The notes: generated from the sequence alone by a model not told the origin. A stretch of 64,000 nucleotides of DNA from Natrinema salsiterrestre (GCF_029502005.1 NZ_JAMQOT010000008.1:62001-126000), one strand, 5' to 3'. Shown: positions 35,482 to 43,990, counted from the stretch's first letter. Made by a program: numbers and translations.

Positions 35482-36005
35482 GTGGGTCCAGAGAGCAGGG
35501 AGCGGGGTCGTACCACCAATAGCTCGCTGGCGCGCATAAACACTGTGCTGCCGGGGACGTACCACCCATATTCGATATAGCAATATGAAGTTTATTTCTG
35601 CGAGACGGCAGCTCGCGAGGTCCAGCGTTCGAGGACGGAAGTCCGCGGTTCACGGTCGAGACGGCGATCGAAGCCGGTCGACAGTCACTGATTACCGGCG
35701 ACCGAGGGAGTCGAAAACTGAGCGGGACGGAAGCCGCCTACAACCGGCCCGAGGAGGTGCGGAGAAGCACCGGCTTCCCGCCCGAGGCCCCACTCTCCGA
35801 CCGTAATTCACACGCACGCGGTCGATCGGTGGCGAGACGGGGACGGTACCGATCTCGGGAGCGACACCGGCGGCTTGGTCGGTATTGCCGACTGGGAGTA
35901 ACGGACTGGTCGTCGGTCGGTCGTCCCCTCGAGACGGCGTAAATACGTCGATAGCCGAATTACCCCTGCGCAACCGTTCGCCTGACCGTAGTGATTCAGT
36001 GCGAT

Positions 36006-36278
36006 TCAGTCGCGATCCGATCGGGTCGAACGGTGGTCGCCGAGGTCCGGCCGATCGATACCGTCGGCCTCGTTGCCTCCCGAGAGGGACCCCTCGAGTA
36101 GGTAGTCCGTGAGAAGCCGTTCACTTCGGTTACGTCGACGGATTACGAAGAACGGCTTCGGGGGAATCGAAACCGGCTCGCAACCGAACGTTCGGCCGGC
36201 CTCCGGCGTATCCAATCCGGAGATCAAACCGTAGTCCGGTACATCTCGGCGTTGCTCCGGCTGCAGCTGCGACGACAC
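36006..36278 (-). CDS. Hypothetical 90-residue protein, doubtful
   Basis: A GTG-started frame (product MSSQLQPEQRRDVPDYGLIS...) contains a plausible helix ERLLTDYLLEGSLS and an acidic tail DGIDRPDLGDH. On its strand GTTTATACAG (near 36305-36314) lies about 30 nt upstream, right for a leaderless transcript. Third-position GC content is lower than in neighbouring genes and I recognise no family. It could be a weak accessory gene or chance. Confidence 0.28.
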   Translation of the reverse strand: MSSQLQPEQRRDVPDYGLISGLDTPEAGRTFGCEPVSIPPKPFFVIRRRNRSERLLTDYLLEGSLSGGNEADGIDRPDLGDHRSTRSDRD

Positions 36279-36368
36279 CGACGATCCCGGGCGGAGCGCT
36301 CACACTGTATAAACTATTCATCGATATATCAAAGCGAGTCCACCCGGGTGGGTGGGGACCACGAATTG

Positions 36369-36382
36369 TTAGGGGTGCCTAA
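36369..36382. promoter_or_regulatory. DtxR/IdeR-like iron box 1
   Basis: TTAGGGGTGCCTAA is a perfect 5-bp inverted repeat (TTAGG-N4-CCTAA) of the type bound by iron-dependent DtxR-family repressors, including haloarchaeal Idr proteins. It lies just upstream of a TATA-like box. Confidence 0.65.
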
Positions 36383-36403
36383 AATTCGGTGGGCTTATTA
36401 CGT

Positions 36404-36419
36404 TTTAGGCAGACCTAAA
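36404..36419. promoter_or_regulatory. DtxR/IdeR-like iron box 2
   Basis: TTTAGGCAGACCTAAA is a perfect 6-bp inverted repeat with a 4-bp centre, matching the same operator class as box 1. The centres are 36 bp apart. The two boxes flank the TATA-like GCTTATTACG (about 36393-36402), well placed to block transcription of the downstream operon when iron is plentiful. Confidence 0.7.
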
Positions 36420-36559
36420 CAATAACAGATCCGTCGACGGGAGTGCGGACGGGGAACGCAACGATCGAGCCGGGAAACGAACCGTGGAATCGAACGCAGT
36501 TGGGAGATTCGACGGCAGCCCGCACGCGGCCCGCGACGGACCGAACGAGAGAGATACCC

Positions 36560-37474
36560 ATGGTTGGAACCACGCTCCGCGAAATTCGCCATCACATCGA
36601 ACGATTGGCCAGCGACGGCGGGGAGTACTACGTCGTCTGCGGTCGCTCCGGAGAACGACCCGTCCCGGTCGCCGGTCACCAGTTCGCGACCCGGACGGAC
36701 GCGGCGGACGCCGCACGGGCGACCGAACAGTATCGGGCCGCACTCAGACGGTACGATCCGCAGTTACCGTTTTACGCTCCGATCGTGACACAGGAACGGT
36801 CGTCACGTACGGGACCGAGCACCGATCGCGGCTCGGATCGACCGGCCGCGGAACCCACCGGCGGGCCGTCGGTCGATCGGGAGCAACCGATCGGCGAGGA
36901 CAATCCGCTGATCAGTTTCTGCCACGACGTCTCTGGAGCCGTCTTCGAGTCACTCTCTGCCCGCGATCACGCGGACGCCGAACGAGCGATCATGGAGACG
37001 TATCTGGCCGCAGCGGAAGCGACGACCGACCGGAACACGCTCTGTCTGGTACTGCTCGAGACCATGGCCGCCGAACTCGAGGAGCGGCTGAACGCGACGG
37101 AACGGACGGCGCTCCTGCGGGCGGCAGCGGCGAACCTCTCGCCGGTCGAGCCGGCAGACGATCCGGTCGAAGCGAGCCTCGCTTTTCTGGATTCGCTGTC
37201 GCTGGTGCGGGACTACGGCATCACGCGTGATTCGGACGCGACGACGGGAGACGCCTGGACCGTCTCCATCCGAGGATATGCGATCGAGTGTGGGACACAG
37301 CGGTTCCCGACGCTCCCGCTCGGAATCGACATCCTGCGCCGAACGGACGCGCCGACCGCACCCCTCGGCGTGACCGACGTGACCGCACTCGGCGACGGCG
37401 ATTGGCAGTTCGTCCTGACGGGCGACGTGGAGACGACGGGCGGACTGGTCTGTACCCGGAGGGCAGACCAATGA
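36560..37474 (+). CDS. Unknown haloarchaeal protein, probably iron-regulated (DUF7551/DUF7552-like)
   Basis: A 304-residue acidic cytoplasmic protein. The first 80 residues (from MVGTTLREIRHHIERLASDG through YYVVCGRSGERPVPVAG) form a small domain seen in haloarchaeal proteins I loosely associate with DUF7552. After a disordered linker (about 85-120) the rest is helical and then beta-rich. There are no metal motifs or membrane helices. The ATG at 36560 is preferred; a GTG at 36443 would add 39 low-quality residues. It overlaps the next gene by four bases (ATGA). The tandem iron boxes upstream suggest expression under iron limitation. Function unknown. Confidence 0.75.
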   Translation: MVGTTLREIRHHIERLASDGGEYYVVCGRSGERPVPVAGHQFATRTDAADAARATEQYRAALRRYDPQLPFYAPIVTQERSSRTGPSTDRGSDRPAAEPTGGPSVDREQPIGEDNPLISFCHDVSGAVFESLSARDHADAERAIMETYLAAAEATTDRNTLCLVLLETMAAELEERLNATERTALLRAAAANLSPVEPADDPVEASLAFLDSLSLVRDYGITRDSDATTGDAWTVSIRGYAIECGTQRFPTLPLGIDILRRTDAPTAPLGVTDVTALGDGDWQFVLTGDVETTGGLVCTRRADQ

Positions 37475-38280
37475 CCGGATCGACGGCCGTCCATCGGGCA
37501 CTGGAACGCCTCGACGAGGAACGGGACGCCGTCGCGGAGCGCGGAGCGGCGTTCGAAGCGTTCTCGACGCGCGTTCGGGAGCTCCCGGCAGCGAGCCCCG
37601 GTCCGACAGGGGATCGACGGCCACCGATGGCATCACCGACGGCGATGGCACCGCCGATTCAGACGCAGCGATCGGCACCGTCCCCGTCGGAAAGCCATTG
37701 TGTCACCGTTCGAGAGGCGTTCGATGAAATCGTCCAACCGCACAGCACCGCCGATATCGACACTGACGAATCGCTCGCGGAAACGATCGCAGCGGAACTG
37801 AACGAGGATATCGCCGTCGCGCTGGCGACGGAAACCGGCTGGACGCCGTCACTCAAAGCCGCCGTCCTCGAGGAGACCGCGACCAGACGGCGAGAGGTGA
37901 CGGTGCTCGAGGAGACCCTCCGAGACGAACGGCAAACGCTTGAGGCGGCGATCGACGAGGTCGACGAGATCGTCGCGTGGCTGCGGTCGACCGCCGACGA
38001 ATCGCTCCTGCAGTGTGACTTCGACCGGCTCGAGGGGAAACACGAGCAGCTCGAGACCTATCGGGATCGGCTCGAGGAGCTCACGAGCGACCGGCAAACG
38101 CAGCTCGCCGGCTCGACGAACCGCTACGGGCCGGGCGGCACCCGGTATCGAACCATGGTGGAATCCGTCTATTCGGCGTGTCGCACCCGGTATCCGGTCC
38201 TCTCGACTGCGACGCGACTGTACGGCATCTGCGGGGACTGTCAGCGGACGGTTCGGGCACACCTGTCGCGGCGCGTGTAG
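37471..38280 (+). CDS. Coiled-coil haloarchaeal protein (DUF7260-like)
   Basis: A 269-residue protein with helical, charged segments at both ends of a proline-rich linker (about 40-75). Residues about 125-200 form a long coiled coil (TATRRREVTVLEETLRDERQ and onward). A C-terminal segment has CRTRYPVLSTATRLYGICGDC. I associate it from memory with the haloarchaeal DUF7260 family. It is translationally coupled to the preceding gene by ATGA overlap, so the two products probably work together. No catalytic residues are evident. Confidence 0.75.
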   Translation: MTGSTAVHRALERLDEERDAVAERGAAFEAFSTRVRELPAASPGPTGDRRPPMASPTAMAPPIQTQRSAPSPSESHCVTVREAFDEIVQPHSTADIDTDESLAETIAAELNEDIAVALATETGWTPSLKAAVLEETATRRREVTVLEETLRDERQTLEAAIDEVDEIVAWLRSTADESLLQCDFDRLEGKHEQLETYRDRLEELTSDRQTQLAGSTNRYGPGGTRYRTMVESVYSACRTRYPVLSTATRLYGICGDCQRTVRAHLSRRV

Positions 38281-38313
38281 GCGGTTCCGCGCCCCGCTCG
38301 CGGAGACGAACCC

Positions 38314-38706
38314 TTACTTCGACGGCGTAGACAGTCCGCTCGGGACGAGATCCGAGAGCGAGACGGTGTCGAGGACTTCCCGGATCTCGAGCGGGTCGTC
38401 GGCCGCGGAGACGGTGTCGTGGATGCGGTGCATGCACTCGAGCAGGCCGTCGACGGCGGCCCGCTGGGTCGAAACGCGGCCGATCGATTCGGTGATCGCC
38501 CGATCCGTGAGGAAGTATCGGTAGCGAAGCTCCCAGCACCGGCAGATACCGATCACCGGGTGAGACCGGTCTGCAATCGTGCTCTCCGCGATCAGTTCGA
38601 TCGGTGGGCGGCTGTGTCGATAGACGAACTGGTCGTCGCAGAGTTCGGCGAGCCCCCATCTCGGCGGGAGCGCCTCCCGCGGGATGGGGTCCTGATCAAC
38701 AGCCAT
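38314..38706 (-). CDS. Conserved haloarchaeal protein of unknown function
   Basis: A 130-residue protein, MAVDQDPIPREALPPRWGLA at the start, with the central segment RSHPVIGICRCWELRYRYFL and an acidic helical C terminus. An ATG two codons upstream (38712) is an alternative start. It has the composition of a real haloarchaeal protein, but I cannot name its family or role. It converges on the iron-box operon, 33 bp from its end. Confidence 0.65.
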   Translation of the reverse strand: MAVDQDPIPREALPPRWGLAELCDDQFVYRHSRPPIELIAESTIADRSHPVIGICRCWELRYRYFLTDRAITESIGRVSTQRAAVDGLLECMHRIHDTVSAADDPLEIREVLDTVSLSDLVPSGLSTPSK

Positions 38707-38924
38707 GTACATCGGTATCGCCGAGGGCGGGAGTGTTGGTTCCGCCTGCGAACGCCGGGTCGTATATAGCCGTCCCGTACCGGATCAACGAACTGGGCGT
38801 TCCGGGACGGCCGATTCGAATCGAACCGTACCGCAATTCGTACCCTCGTCCGGACCGGGAGACGAGTTCCCGTCGAGCGAGGCCGATCGTCCGACTTTTG
38901 TCTCCGCTACCGTTGGACTACCGT

Positions 38925-39242
38925 ATGGCCGACTTCGATCCCGAGAAGTTCGAGGACAAGTACGCGAACTACTTTCCCGAACTCCAGCAGGCGTACAAGA
39001 ACGCGTTCAACCGCATGAACGACCGCTACGACTCCGAACTCGTTCACGCGATCGACCAGCAAGTGTTGAACGAGAGCGAACCCTTCTACGACGGCGACGG
39101 CGAGTTCCACGTCGAACTTCCGGACGACCCCCACGGGCGACTGTCGGGCGTGATCGTCGAGGAAGAGCGGTTCGAGACCATCCTGGAGGCCCACATCGAC
39201 GAGATCGAAACCGAACTGCAGCGCGTGTTCGACTTCCGATAG
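38925..39242 (+). CDS. DUF5783-like protein
   Basis: A 105-residue acidic, mostly helical protein, MADFDPEKFEDKYANYFPEL at the start and ETELQRVFDFR at the end. It matches the haloarchaeal DUF5783 family from memory. No metal site or membrane segment is seen. The ATG at 38925 is chosen because upstream codons in the same frame are basic and non-coding. It precedes the NifU-type gene by 82 bp on the same strand. Confidence 0.82.
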   Translation: MADFDPEKFEDKYANYFPELQQAYKNAFNRMNDRYDSELVHAIDQQVLNESEPFYDGDGEFHVELPDDPHGRLSGVIVEEERFETILEAHIDEIETELQRVFDFR

Positions 39243-39324
39243 CTCGATCGCCTCGACCACCGGTCGATCGCGGCCGAACATGGAGGACGGAAGGTTTAGG
39301 GGGGCTGATACCCAAGGGTTTTCT

Positions 39325-39690
39325 ATGAGTACCGAGACCCAGAACGACGGCGACGACCTCGAGGACCGCGTGACGAACTTCCTGCGGCGGAACTTCCCGC
39401 AGATTCAGATGCACGGCGGCAGCGCAGCGATTCAGGACATCGATCGCGAGAGCGGCGAAGTCAGCATCGCCCTCGGTGGCGCCTGCAGCGGCTGTGGGAT
39501 CTCGCCGATGACGATTCAGGCGATCAAGAGCCGGATGGTCAAGGAGATCCCCGAGATCGAGAAAGTCAACGCCTCCACCGGCATGGACGGCGGCGAGGAG
39601 GAGATGGACGGCATGAGTCCGTCCTTCCCCGGCGAGACCGTCGACGACGACGGCGGCGAGGTCGACGAAGGACCCGAAGCACCGTTCTAA
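39325..39690 (+). CDS. NifU-type Fe-S cluster scaffold/carrier protein
   Basis: A 121-residue protein with the C-terminal NifU (Nfu) domain, including MHGGSAAIQDID and the cluster-binding pair C54-C57 in ACSGCGISPMTIQAIK. Nfu proteins deliver 4Fe-4S clusters to apo-enzymes. The last 35 residues are a very acidic tail typical of haloarchaea. It is probably a single gene with its own promoter. Possible clients in this window include the ferredoxin and the Fe-S helicase, but this is not shown. Confidence 0.92.
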   Translation: MSTETQNDGDDLEDRVTNFLRRNFPQIQMHGGSAAIQDIDRESGEVSIALGGACSGCGISPMTIQAIKSRMVKEIPEIEKVNASTGMDGGEEEMDGMSPSFPGETVDDDGGEVDEGPEAPF

Positions 39691-39810
39691 CTCGGCGTTC
39701 GTCACGCGGACGGAGATTTGCGGTTTTTGCTATTTCGAATCGATAGCGGCGCTGTCAGGGTGTGATCGACCGGTCGCAGTCTATCGAGTTCGCGACCGAG
39801 AGCCGACCGC

Positions 39811-40716
39811 TCATCGCAGGCCGCGACCCCGCTCCCACGTCCGCACCAGCGCCGTGAGCGTTCGGTTCCGGGGAACCTCGAGCCGGGAATCGGCCGCTCG
39901 ATCGACCACGTAGCCGTTGATCGCGTCGATTTCGGTGCGCCGGTCGGCCAGCACGTCCTGGCGCATCGAAGACGTGTTGGCGGCCGTCGCCTCCGCTACC
40001 GTCTCCATCGCAGTCAGCGCCTCGCGGTTCGAGAGCGAGACGCCCCGGGCCCGAGCGACCCGCGCCGTTTCGCGGGTGGCAGCACGCGCGAGGTCGGTCG
40101 CCGGCTCCTCGAGGACCGCACCGTTTTCGGTCGCCGTCAGGGCCGTCACCGCGTTGATCCCCGCGTTTACGGCGAGCTTTTCCCACAGGCGGCGGGGCAT
40201 GTCGTCGGCGACGGTGGTCTCGAGGCCGGCGGCGACGAACGACTTCCCTACTCTTTCGGCGATAGCCGAGGGACCGCCGTCTCGAGCGCCCAGGACGACC
40301 TCCCCGACGCCCGTGCACGCGACGACGCCGGGTTCGCGGAGAATCGCTCCGTACGTCGCCGTTCCGGCGAGTATCGGAACCTCGAGACGGGCCGCGAGCG
40401 TCGCTTCGTTCCCCATGCCGTTCTGCAGGGAGCAGACCGCATCGAACGAGCCCGTCGCGAGCGTTTGGGCGGCCCCGTCGGTGTCGAACGACTTGACCGT
40501 GACGACGGCGAGCTCCGCCTCGAGACCGGTACCGTCGGTCGTCGCCGCCGGAGACACGTGGATCGGGGAGTCGTCGACGCTCTCGAGTCGGAGTCCGGAC
40601 TCGCGAACGGCGCGAGCGTGGGCCTCGCGAGCGACGAGCGTAACGTCGTGCTCGCGCGCGAGCAGGCCGCCGACGAGACTGCCGAGGCTGCCGGCACCGA
40701 AGACGACGATGTCCAT
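39811..40716 (-). CDS. Ketopantoate reductase-family (PanE/ApbA) NADPH enzyme
   Basis: A 301-residue 6-phosphogluconate-like dehydrogenase. The Rossmann motif FGAGSLGSLVGG starts at residue 6. LQNGMGNEATL, TYGAILREPGVVACTG and RRLWEKLAVNAGINAVTAL are the family's catalytic and substrate segments, with the conserved lysine in WEKL. It would reduce 2-dehydropantoate to pantoate for coenzyme A synthesis if it is the true PanE. Paralogues with other 2-keto acids exist, so the exact substrate is open. It is divergent from the GH15-like gene. Confidence 0.85.
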   Translation of the reverse strand: MDIVVFGAGSLGSLVGGLLAREHDVTLVAREAHARAVRESGLRLESVDDSPIHVSPAATTDGTGLEAELAVVTVKSFDTDGAAQTLATGSFDAVCSLQNGMGNEATLAARLEVPILAGTATYGAILREPGVVACTGVGEVVLGARDGGPSAIAERVGKSFVAAGLETTVADDMPRRLWEKLAVNAGINAVTALTATENGAVLEEPATDLARAATRETARVARARGVSLSNREALTAMETVAEATAANTSSMRQDVLADRRTEIDAINGYVVDRAADSRLEVPRNRTLTALVRTWERGRGLR

Positions 40717-40898
40717 GCGCCTCCTTCGGACGACCGCTACTACAGTACCCCGGTTCGCCTCGAGCGTCGTCTCGGTCCTCGCGAGCGAATCGACGACGAA
40801 GACGGTTCGTGAATCTCGAGATAGTGTATTCAGTTTATTTTCTATTATATAATAATAATATGAATAAAAATAAGTTTCGAAGCGTGGGATCCGGGACT

Positions 40899-41864
40899 AT
40901 GCGTCAGCACACGATGAGTCGAGGAACGGTACTGCAAACCAGCGCGGCGATCGGTGGACTGGCGGTCGTCGGCGGGGCAGCGACTGCATCGGCCTCGAGC
41001 ACCGAGAGCGAAGACGGACGTCACCGCATCGACGGCACCGATCACGGCGGTTCGCCGGTCGGGTTCGACCTCGTCGAGTACGCCGATGGCGGCGCGGTCG
41101 TCGAGAGCGTGACCGCGTACGAATCGCCGATGATTGCCGATCTCCACACGGTCCTCTGGGACAGCGAGTGGGAACTCGCGACGAACACCCGCGACGACGC
41201 GATCGGGGCCGACGTGAGCGTCGGCGATGCGATACCGGAAACGACTGCAACTGTGGAGTGGAAGTACACGAATCCCGACTACGCGCTCGTCAGATACTGG
41301 CCGGAGATCACGCAGCGAGCCATCGTGAGCGCCGCTCGCCCTGCATTGCTCATCGAACGGGACCTCGAGCTCGGGGCGTACGCACCCCCTCGCTACGCTG
41401 CCAGCCCGGAGCTCCGGCACACTGTATACTCGATCGCGAATCCCACTATCGGTGAGGAACGCACCGACGGCTGGGTGACTGACGACGGCGACTACGACGC
41501 GTTCGTCGCGACCGATCACGAGTACAGCGTCGCGATCGTCCAGCGGTACGTCCACCCCACCGTTCGGACCGGGTTCGACGGCCACCGCGTCGGCGACGTC
41601 GGCGTCGAAGAGGGCGAGAACCGGAGCGCCTGGGCCGACATTTACGAGGAGGCAGACGGCTGGATCGATCGGAACGACGCCAGCGCGGGCGACATCCACT
41701 TCGGTACGGGCCTCTCCCTCGAGAGCGGCGACGACGACGGCAGCGAGACCACCGTTCCGACGTGGCGAACCGGGATCGGTTTCGGGAGCGGCGACGGTGA
41801 GGCGGTCGACAACGCGATCGCGACGGTCGAAGACGGCTACGAGACGGAACGGGATCGCTACTGA
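40899..41864 (+). CDS. GH15 glucoamylase-type N-terminal domain protein, apparently truncated
   Basis: A 321-residue protein. A leader with hydrophobic core (SAAIGGLAVVGGAATASA) suggests export, although the twin arginine is missing (MSRGTVLQ). The body resembles the beta-sandwich N-terminal domain of haloarchaeal glucan 1,4-alpha-glucosidases: VYSIANPTIGEERTDGWV, YDAFVATDHEYSVAIVQRY, ENRSAWADIYEEADGWID and WRTGIGFGSGDGEAVDNA. The protein stops where the catalytic (alpha/alpha)6 domain should begin, so no catalytic acids are present. The ATG at 40899 has AT-rich promoter sequence 25-30 nt upstream; 40860 is an alternative. It may be a remnant or a free carbohydrate-binding domain. Confidence 0.6.
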   Translation: MRQHTMSRGTVLQTSAAIGGLAVVGGAATASASSTESEDGRHRIDGTDHGGSPVGFDLVEYADGGAVVESVTAYESPMIADLHTVLWDSEWELATNTRDDAIGADVSVGDAIPETTATVEWKYTNPDYALVRYWPEITQRAIVSAARPALLIERDLELGAYAPPRYAASPELRHTVYSIANPTIGEERTDGWVTDDGDYDAFVATDHEYSVAIVQRYVHPTVRTGFDGHRVGDVGVEEGENRSAWADIYEEADGWIDRNDASAGDIHFGTGLSLESGDDDGSETTVPTWRTGIGFGSGDGEAVDNAIATVEDGYETERDRY

Positions 41865-41879
41865 GATCGGTTCCGGGAC

Positions 41880-42096
41880 ACCTGCGCGTCCGATTCCGGC
41901 CAGCAGCGCCACAGCAGTTCGGCTTCGCGAACGTCTGCCCCGAGCGGACGTGTTCGACGCTCAGTCCGTCGGTTCCGTCACGAGGCGTGACAATAGTCCG
42001 TTCTCGTCGACGTCGTGAACGCGGCCGATTTTCGTCTCTTCTCCGGGTAGACCGTCGTTCGGAACGCCAGTTGTCGCCGTTCTCCGTCCACGGCAA
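41880..42096 (-). pseudogene. Decayed tandem copy of the rubredoxin-like gene
   Basis: Reading the minus strand in three frames recovers GEETKIGRVHDVDENGLL, then VTPRDGTDGLSVEHVRSGQT, then EAELLWRCWPES. These follow the intact neighbour (42200-42538) in order: GNELGRIRGFEKSGFF, VTTRDGAEGISVEHARSG and EAELMWRCMECG. At least two frameshifts and loss of the second cysteine pair make it non-functional. It lies immediately downstream of the intact copy on the same strand, so it is a tandem duplication that has decayed. Confidence 0.65.
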
Positions 42097-42199
42097 CTAT
42101 CGGCACGAATCTACGCTACGAGCAGCTGTAAACCTTCATGCGCTATATGGAATTAGAACCGTCCCCGCTGGCGATCACGTACCCACTACCGTCACCGGC

Positions 42200-42538
42200 T
42201 CAGTCCTCGGTCCAGTACATCAGGTTCTCCCGTTCGGTGTGGCAATTCGGACACTGATCGGGGAGTCCCTCGTCGATCTCTCCCATTTCGCCACACTCCA
42301 TGCAGCGCCACATCAGTTCGGCTTCGCCGAATTCGTGGCCCGAACGGGCGTGCTCGACGCTTATCCCCTCGGCACCGTCGCGGGTAGTGACGAAGAACCC
42401 GCTCTTTTCGAAGCCCCGGATGCGCCCGAGTTCGTTGCCGTCCTCGTCGTAGACCGACTGCCCGAAATTGAGCTTTGCTACCTCCTCGACGGCCTCGTCG
42501 TCGCCCTCCTTCGCCGGTGTCTCGCCGGTGTTGACCAT
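42200..42538 (-). CDS. Rubredoxin-like zinc-ribbon protein (DUF7130-like)
   Basis: A 112-residue protein. The N-terminal half (LNFGQSVYDEDGNELGRIRG) resembles a PRC-barrel-like strand pattern. The C-terminal half has two cysteine pairs, RCMECGEMGE and QCPNCHTE, forming a rubredoxin or zinc-ribbon site. I associate it from memory with DUF7130. The ATG at 42538 lies about 30 nt after a TATA-like CTTTATCG, so the transcript is probably leaderless. Role unknown; an electron carrier or regulator is possible. A decayed tandem copy lies just downstream. Confidence 0.8.
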   Translation of the reverse strand: MVNTGETPAKEGDDEAVEEVAKLNFGQSVYDEDGNELGRIRGFEKSGFFVTTRDGAEGISVEHARSGHEFGEAELMWRCMECGEMGEIDEGLPDQCPNCHTERENLMYWTED

Positions 42539-42978
42539 GTCCCAGTTCACGCCGTCGACTGCGATAAAGTGACGGCGCGCATTGTGCGAGCGACCGCTCG
42601 AGGGCACGGAGCGGCTGGAAACAGACGGGACGAGAACACAGCCGGTGGGGAAATCGGTGCGGTCCCGTCAAGCTACCCCCTGCCGGTCGCGGCTCCGAAT
42701 GACAGGTAGCAACACGGTAATAGAAAACAATATACACCATGAGGATAGAGAGGTGGTATGATAATCGGTCACATTCCCGGCTCCGCCAGCGGGTTTCCGC
42801 CCGGAACGCGCCGTCCGGCGGCGATCGAAGGGAGGGAGACCCCGGTCGCTACCCGAAGGGCCAACGGCGGGAGAACGGCCGACGTTACGGACGGACGGAG
42901 AGTCTCGCTCCCAGTACAGACGACCAGCAATCCCGTACCTGATATAGCTCCGAGCCCAGATGCCGACGTGATTCGATC
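42539..42978. other. Intergenic region between the rubredoxin-like and hydrolase genes
   Basis: About 440 bp between divergent genes. The left part carries the promoter of the rubredoxin-like gene. AT-rich sequence at 42715-42740 includes a TATA-like AACAATATACACC. A possible small ORF (42758-42982) follows and is listed separately. Nothing else is supported. Confidence 0.4.
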
Positions 42979-42982
42979 ATGA
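42758..42982 (+). CDS. Possible 74-residue protein coupled to the hydrolase gene
   Basis: The frame starts MIIGHIPGSASGFPPGTRRP and ends DADVIRS with a TGA that overlaps the hydrolase ATG (ATGA at 42979). A TATA-like box lies about 28 nt upstream and GAGGTGG just before the ATG. The residue composition is proline- and arginine-rich and unlike a typical haloarchaeal protein, so the frame may be a leader or spurious. Confidence 0.3.
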   Translation: MIIGHIPGSASGFPPGTRRPAAIEGRETPVATRRANGGRTADVTDGRRVSLPVQTTSNPVPDIAPSPDADVIRS

Positions 42983-43890
42983 GCGGGACCGGTGTCGCCA
43001 CGATCGGCGACTGTCGGATCGCCTACCGCCGTGCGGGGACCAGCGGCCCACCCGTCGTCCTCTGTCACGGTGCGGGCATCGACGACGCGACCGTCTCGTG
43101 GCGACACACGATAAACGCGCTCGCCGACGACTACCGCGTCTACGCCATCGACTGGCCGGAGTACGGGAACAGCACGGGAGACGTCGATCACACCGTCGAA
43201 ACGTACGTCGACGTCCTCGACGGGTTCCTGGACACGCTCCCCTTCGAGAGCGTTTCGCTCGCCGGCATCTCGATGGGCGGCGGCGTCGCACTCGGCTACG
43301 CGCTCGAGAACCCCGACCGAGTCGACCGACTGGCGCTCGTCGACAGCTACGGCCTCGGGGGCAAACTGCCCAGCGCCCTCCAGTGGAAAGTCCTGTCACA
43401 GATCCCCGGAATGACCCAGTTCGGGAAGATCGCCGCCAGTTCCTCGACGCGGAGCGTTCGCATGGTCCTCGACAGCCTCGTCGCGGACGCCGGTTCCTTG
43501 CCCGACCGCTTCATCGAAGACGCCCGGGAAAAGCTGATGGAACCGGGCTCGATACAGGCCTTCGAGGAGTTCCAGAACAACGAGCTCTCCTTCAACGGCC
43601 GCGTCCGGACGAACTTCGTCGACGACCTCGAGTCCCTGTCCGCCCCGACGCTGCTCGTCCACGGGAAACAGGATCCCCTCGTCCCCGTCGAGTGGTCGGT
43701 CCGAGCAGCAGACCTGATTCCGGACGCCGAGCTGGACCTGATCGACGACTGCGGCCACTGGACGCCTCGAGAGCGCCCCGACCGGTTCAACGAGAGCCTC
43801 CGGGAGTGGCTCCCGGACCCGCAATATTCCCCGGAGCCGGAGTACACCAAGGCAGGGATGCCCGGCGTGACTCGCGTCACCAGCGATTAA
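42979..43890 (+). CDS. Alpha/beta hydrolase
   Basis: A 303-residue alpha/beta-fold hydrolase with the full catalytic triad: S98 in the nucleophile elbow GISMGGG, D232 in HGKQDPLVP and H260 in DCGHWTPRE. The oxyanion motif HGAGIDD is near residue 30. A helical cap lies at about 125-210. Esterase or C-C hydrolase activity (MhpC-like) is possible. The substrate cannot be deduced. It ends 250 bp before the convergent polymerase D gene, and that gap is filled by copy B of the dispersed repeat. Confidence 0.88.
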   Translation: MSGTGVATIGDCRIAYRRAGTSGPPVVLCHGAGIDDATVSWRHTINALADDYRVYAIDWPEYGNSTGDVDHTVETYVDVLDGFLDTLPFESVSLAGISMGGGVALGYALENPDRVDRLALVDSYGLGGKLPSALQWKVLSQIPGMTQFGKIAASSSTRSVRMVLDSLVADAGSLPDRFIEDAREKLMEPGSIQAFEEFQNNELSFNGRVRTNFVDDLESLSAPTLLVHGKQDPLVPVEWSVRAADLIPDAELDLIDDCGHWTPRERPDRFNESLREWLPDPQYSPEPEYTKAGMPGVTRVTSD

Positions 43891-43990
43891 CTCCGTCTCG
43901 TTCGCTCGTCTCCTTTTCTGTTCGGCCGGGAGCACGGCTCGAGCAACGCGAGAGCCGTGTGACCCGGGGGAGGGCAGGCCCTTGCCCAGT

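Larger units (their letters stand above)
35482..36559. other. Gene-poor kilobase with an iron-box promoter at its right end
   Basis: This is the longest stretch without a firm gene. Frames in 35585-35980 are arginine-rich and unconvincing. On the minus strand 36006-36278 could encode a 90-residue protein (listed separately). From 36300 the DNA becomes AT-rich and carries two DtxR-like palindromes. A TATA-like box (GCTTATTACG) lies between them, about 165 bp before the next ATG, so the operon downstream may have an unusually long 5' leader. Confidence 0.5.

Noticed and set aside
35585-35973. Opposing frames in the gene-poor kilobase
   Set aside because: Arginine/serine-rich in both directions with poor third-position bias; no start signals that fit haloarchaeal promoters.
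42739-42942. 67-codon plus-strand frame overlapping the possible 74-residue ORF
   Set aside because: Strongly basic and serine-rich; the alternative frame has better start signals and ends on the hydrolase ATG.
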